DNA of 6,168 nt from Nitrospinae bacterium CG22_combo_CG10-13_8_21_14_all_47_10 (GTDB taxonomy: Bacteria; Nitrospinota; Nitrospinia; Nitrospinales; VA-1). The notes under the pieces are model-generated. The model was given only the letters and a program-made list of their open reading frames with translations, was not told the DNA's origin and ran no database searches. Below, one piece after another: positions 5,616 to 6,168 of the stretch. Each line of letters begins with the position of its first letter. Position 1 is the first letter of the stretch. The position numbers and the translations under genes are program-made. The stretch is taken from positions 2,084-8,251 of the forward strand of contig PCTK01000003.1 of the NCBI GenBank assembly GCA_002786505.1. Reading direction: 5' to 3'.

Positions 5616-6168
5616 ATGAAAATTTTATTCCTCGTCCCACCCGAAACCGTTTCCCTGGAATCTTCGGTGCCAAAAGCGCTGGAAGGCGGTAAAGGCTATT
5701 ACCCAAAACTTGGGCTTCTCTATGTCGCCGCCTACTACGAGCGCGAAACGAGGAACACCACCACTTTCATCGACTGCCCGCCGGAAAACGTATCAGAAGA
5801 AGCCTTGCTGGCTCGTGTCCGTGAAATCAAACCGGATATGGTCGCCATGAGCATCATGACTTTCAATTTGCTTGATGCCCTGCGCACGGCGAAAGTCTTG
5901 AAACTTGAACACCCAAACCTGAAAGTCTGCCTCGGCGGACCTCATGTCAACTTATACCCCAAGGAAACCCTCAACCTGCCAGAAGTCGATTATGTGGTTT
6001 TTGGTGAAGGAGAAAAAATATTCACCCGCCTGACTCAGGCACTGGAAAACGATGCCGAACCTCTATCGTCCATTAACGGACTGGGTTGGAAACAAAATGG
6101 CATCTCCAATATTAACCAGGCAGAGACCGAACTTCTTGATCTTGATGAATTGCCTTTTCCCGCCCGCC
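5616..6168 (+). CDS. Cobalamin-binding (B12) domain of a radical SAM protein, 3'-truncated by window edge
   Basis: The frame is open to the window end, giving 184 residues of the N-terminal part only. It matches the B12-binding domain of class B-type (BchE/HpnJ-like) radical SAM enzymes: MKILFLVPPE first strand, PKLGLLYVAAYYE (30-42), FIDCP (51-55), PDMVAMSIMTFN (73-84), VCLGGPHVNLYPKETL (104-119) and DYVVFGEGE (125-133). It ends in LDLDELPFPAR, the linker that in this family leads straight into the radical SAM core. The [4Fe-4S] CxxxCxxC motif should lie just beyond the window and cannot be seen. The DxHxxG cobalamin-ligand motif is absent (Asp53-Cys54-Pro55), so cobalamin would bind without a protein histidine ligand, as is usual in this class. 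Such enzymes methylate unactivated carbon or phosphorus, or rearrange or cyclise substrates; the substrate here is unknown. The start is either ATG 5616 or TTG 5604. Divergent from the dehydrogenase. Confidence 0.88.
   Translation, partial: MKILFLVPPETVSLESSVPKALEGGKGYYPKLGLLYVAAYYERETRNTTTFIDCPPENVSEEALLARVREIKPDMVAMSIMTFNLLDALRTAKVLKLEHPNLKVCLGGPHVNLYPKETLNLPEVDYVVFGEGEKIFTRLTQALENDAEPLSSINGLGWKQNGISNINQAETELLDLDELPFPAR

Overview
The window holds six protein-coding genes and short spacers. It reads as ordinary chromosomal sequence with a mix of housekeeping and metabolic genes. I see no mobile element, CRISPR array, tRNA, rRNA or phage gene. The organism looks like a Gram-negative bacterium: there is a BamE/SmpA-like outer-membrane-type lipoprotein and a proteobacterial-style RNase G. 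The NNP-family nitrate/nitrite transporter and the cobalamin-binding radical SAM protein would fit a Nitrospinota-like or deltaproteobacterial-like anaerobe or nitrogen-cycling bacterium. That placement is inference from gene style only; the window contains no phylogenetic marker that settles it.

Layout, left to right. Positions 1-1500 (+) carry the 3' nine-tenths or so of an RNase E/G-family endoribonuclease whose start lies before the window. It overlaps or abuts a small lipoprotein gene (best start 1515, end 1826), so the two probably share one transcript. After a 100-base spacer comes a nitrate/nitrite transporter of the major facilitator superfamily (1927-3342, +). A second spacer of 101 bases, with a palindrome and a short G/C hairpin, leads to ychF (3444-4541, +), a ribosome-associated P-loop NTPase. 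On the minus strand, a D-2-hydroxyacid dehydrogenase (4557-5543) runs tail-to-tail into ychF with only 15 bases between the stop codons. Its start faces a divergent gene (5616 to the window end, +) for the N-terminal cobalamin-binding part of a radical SAM enzyme, cut by the window edge.

How the genes relate: RNase G and YchF both act on RNA or translation, but they are separated by the transporter and are probably not one operon. The transporter points to nitrate or nitrite exchange. The dehydrogenase (glyoxylate/hydroxypyruvate-reductase-like, probably NADPH-preferring) and the radical SAM gene share a 72-base divergent intergenic region and could be co-regulated, but nothing in the sequence proves it. 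I found no convincing undescribed system. The points most worth a second look are the two extra hydrophobic segments in the transporter, the unidentified cobalamin/radical SAM gene with an ambiguous start, and the palindrome ahead of ychF.
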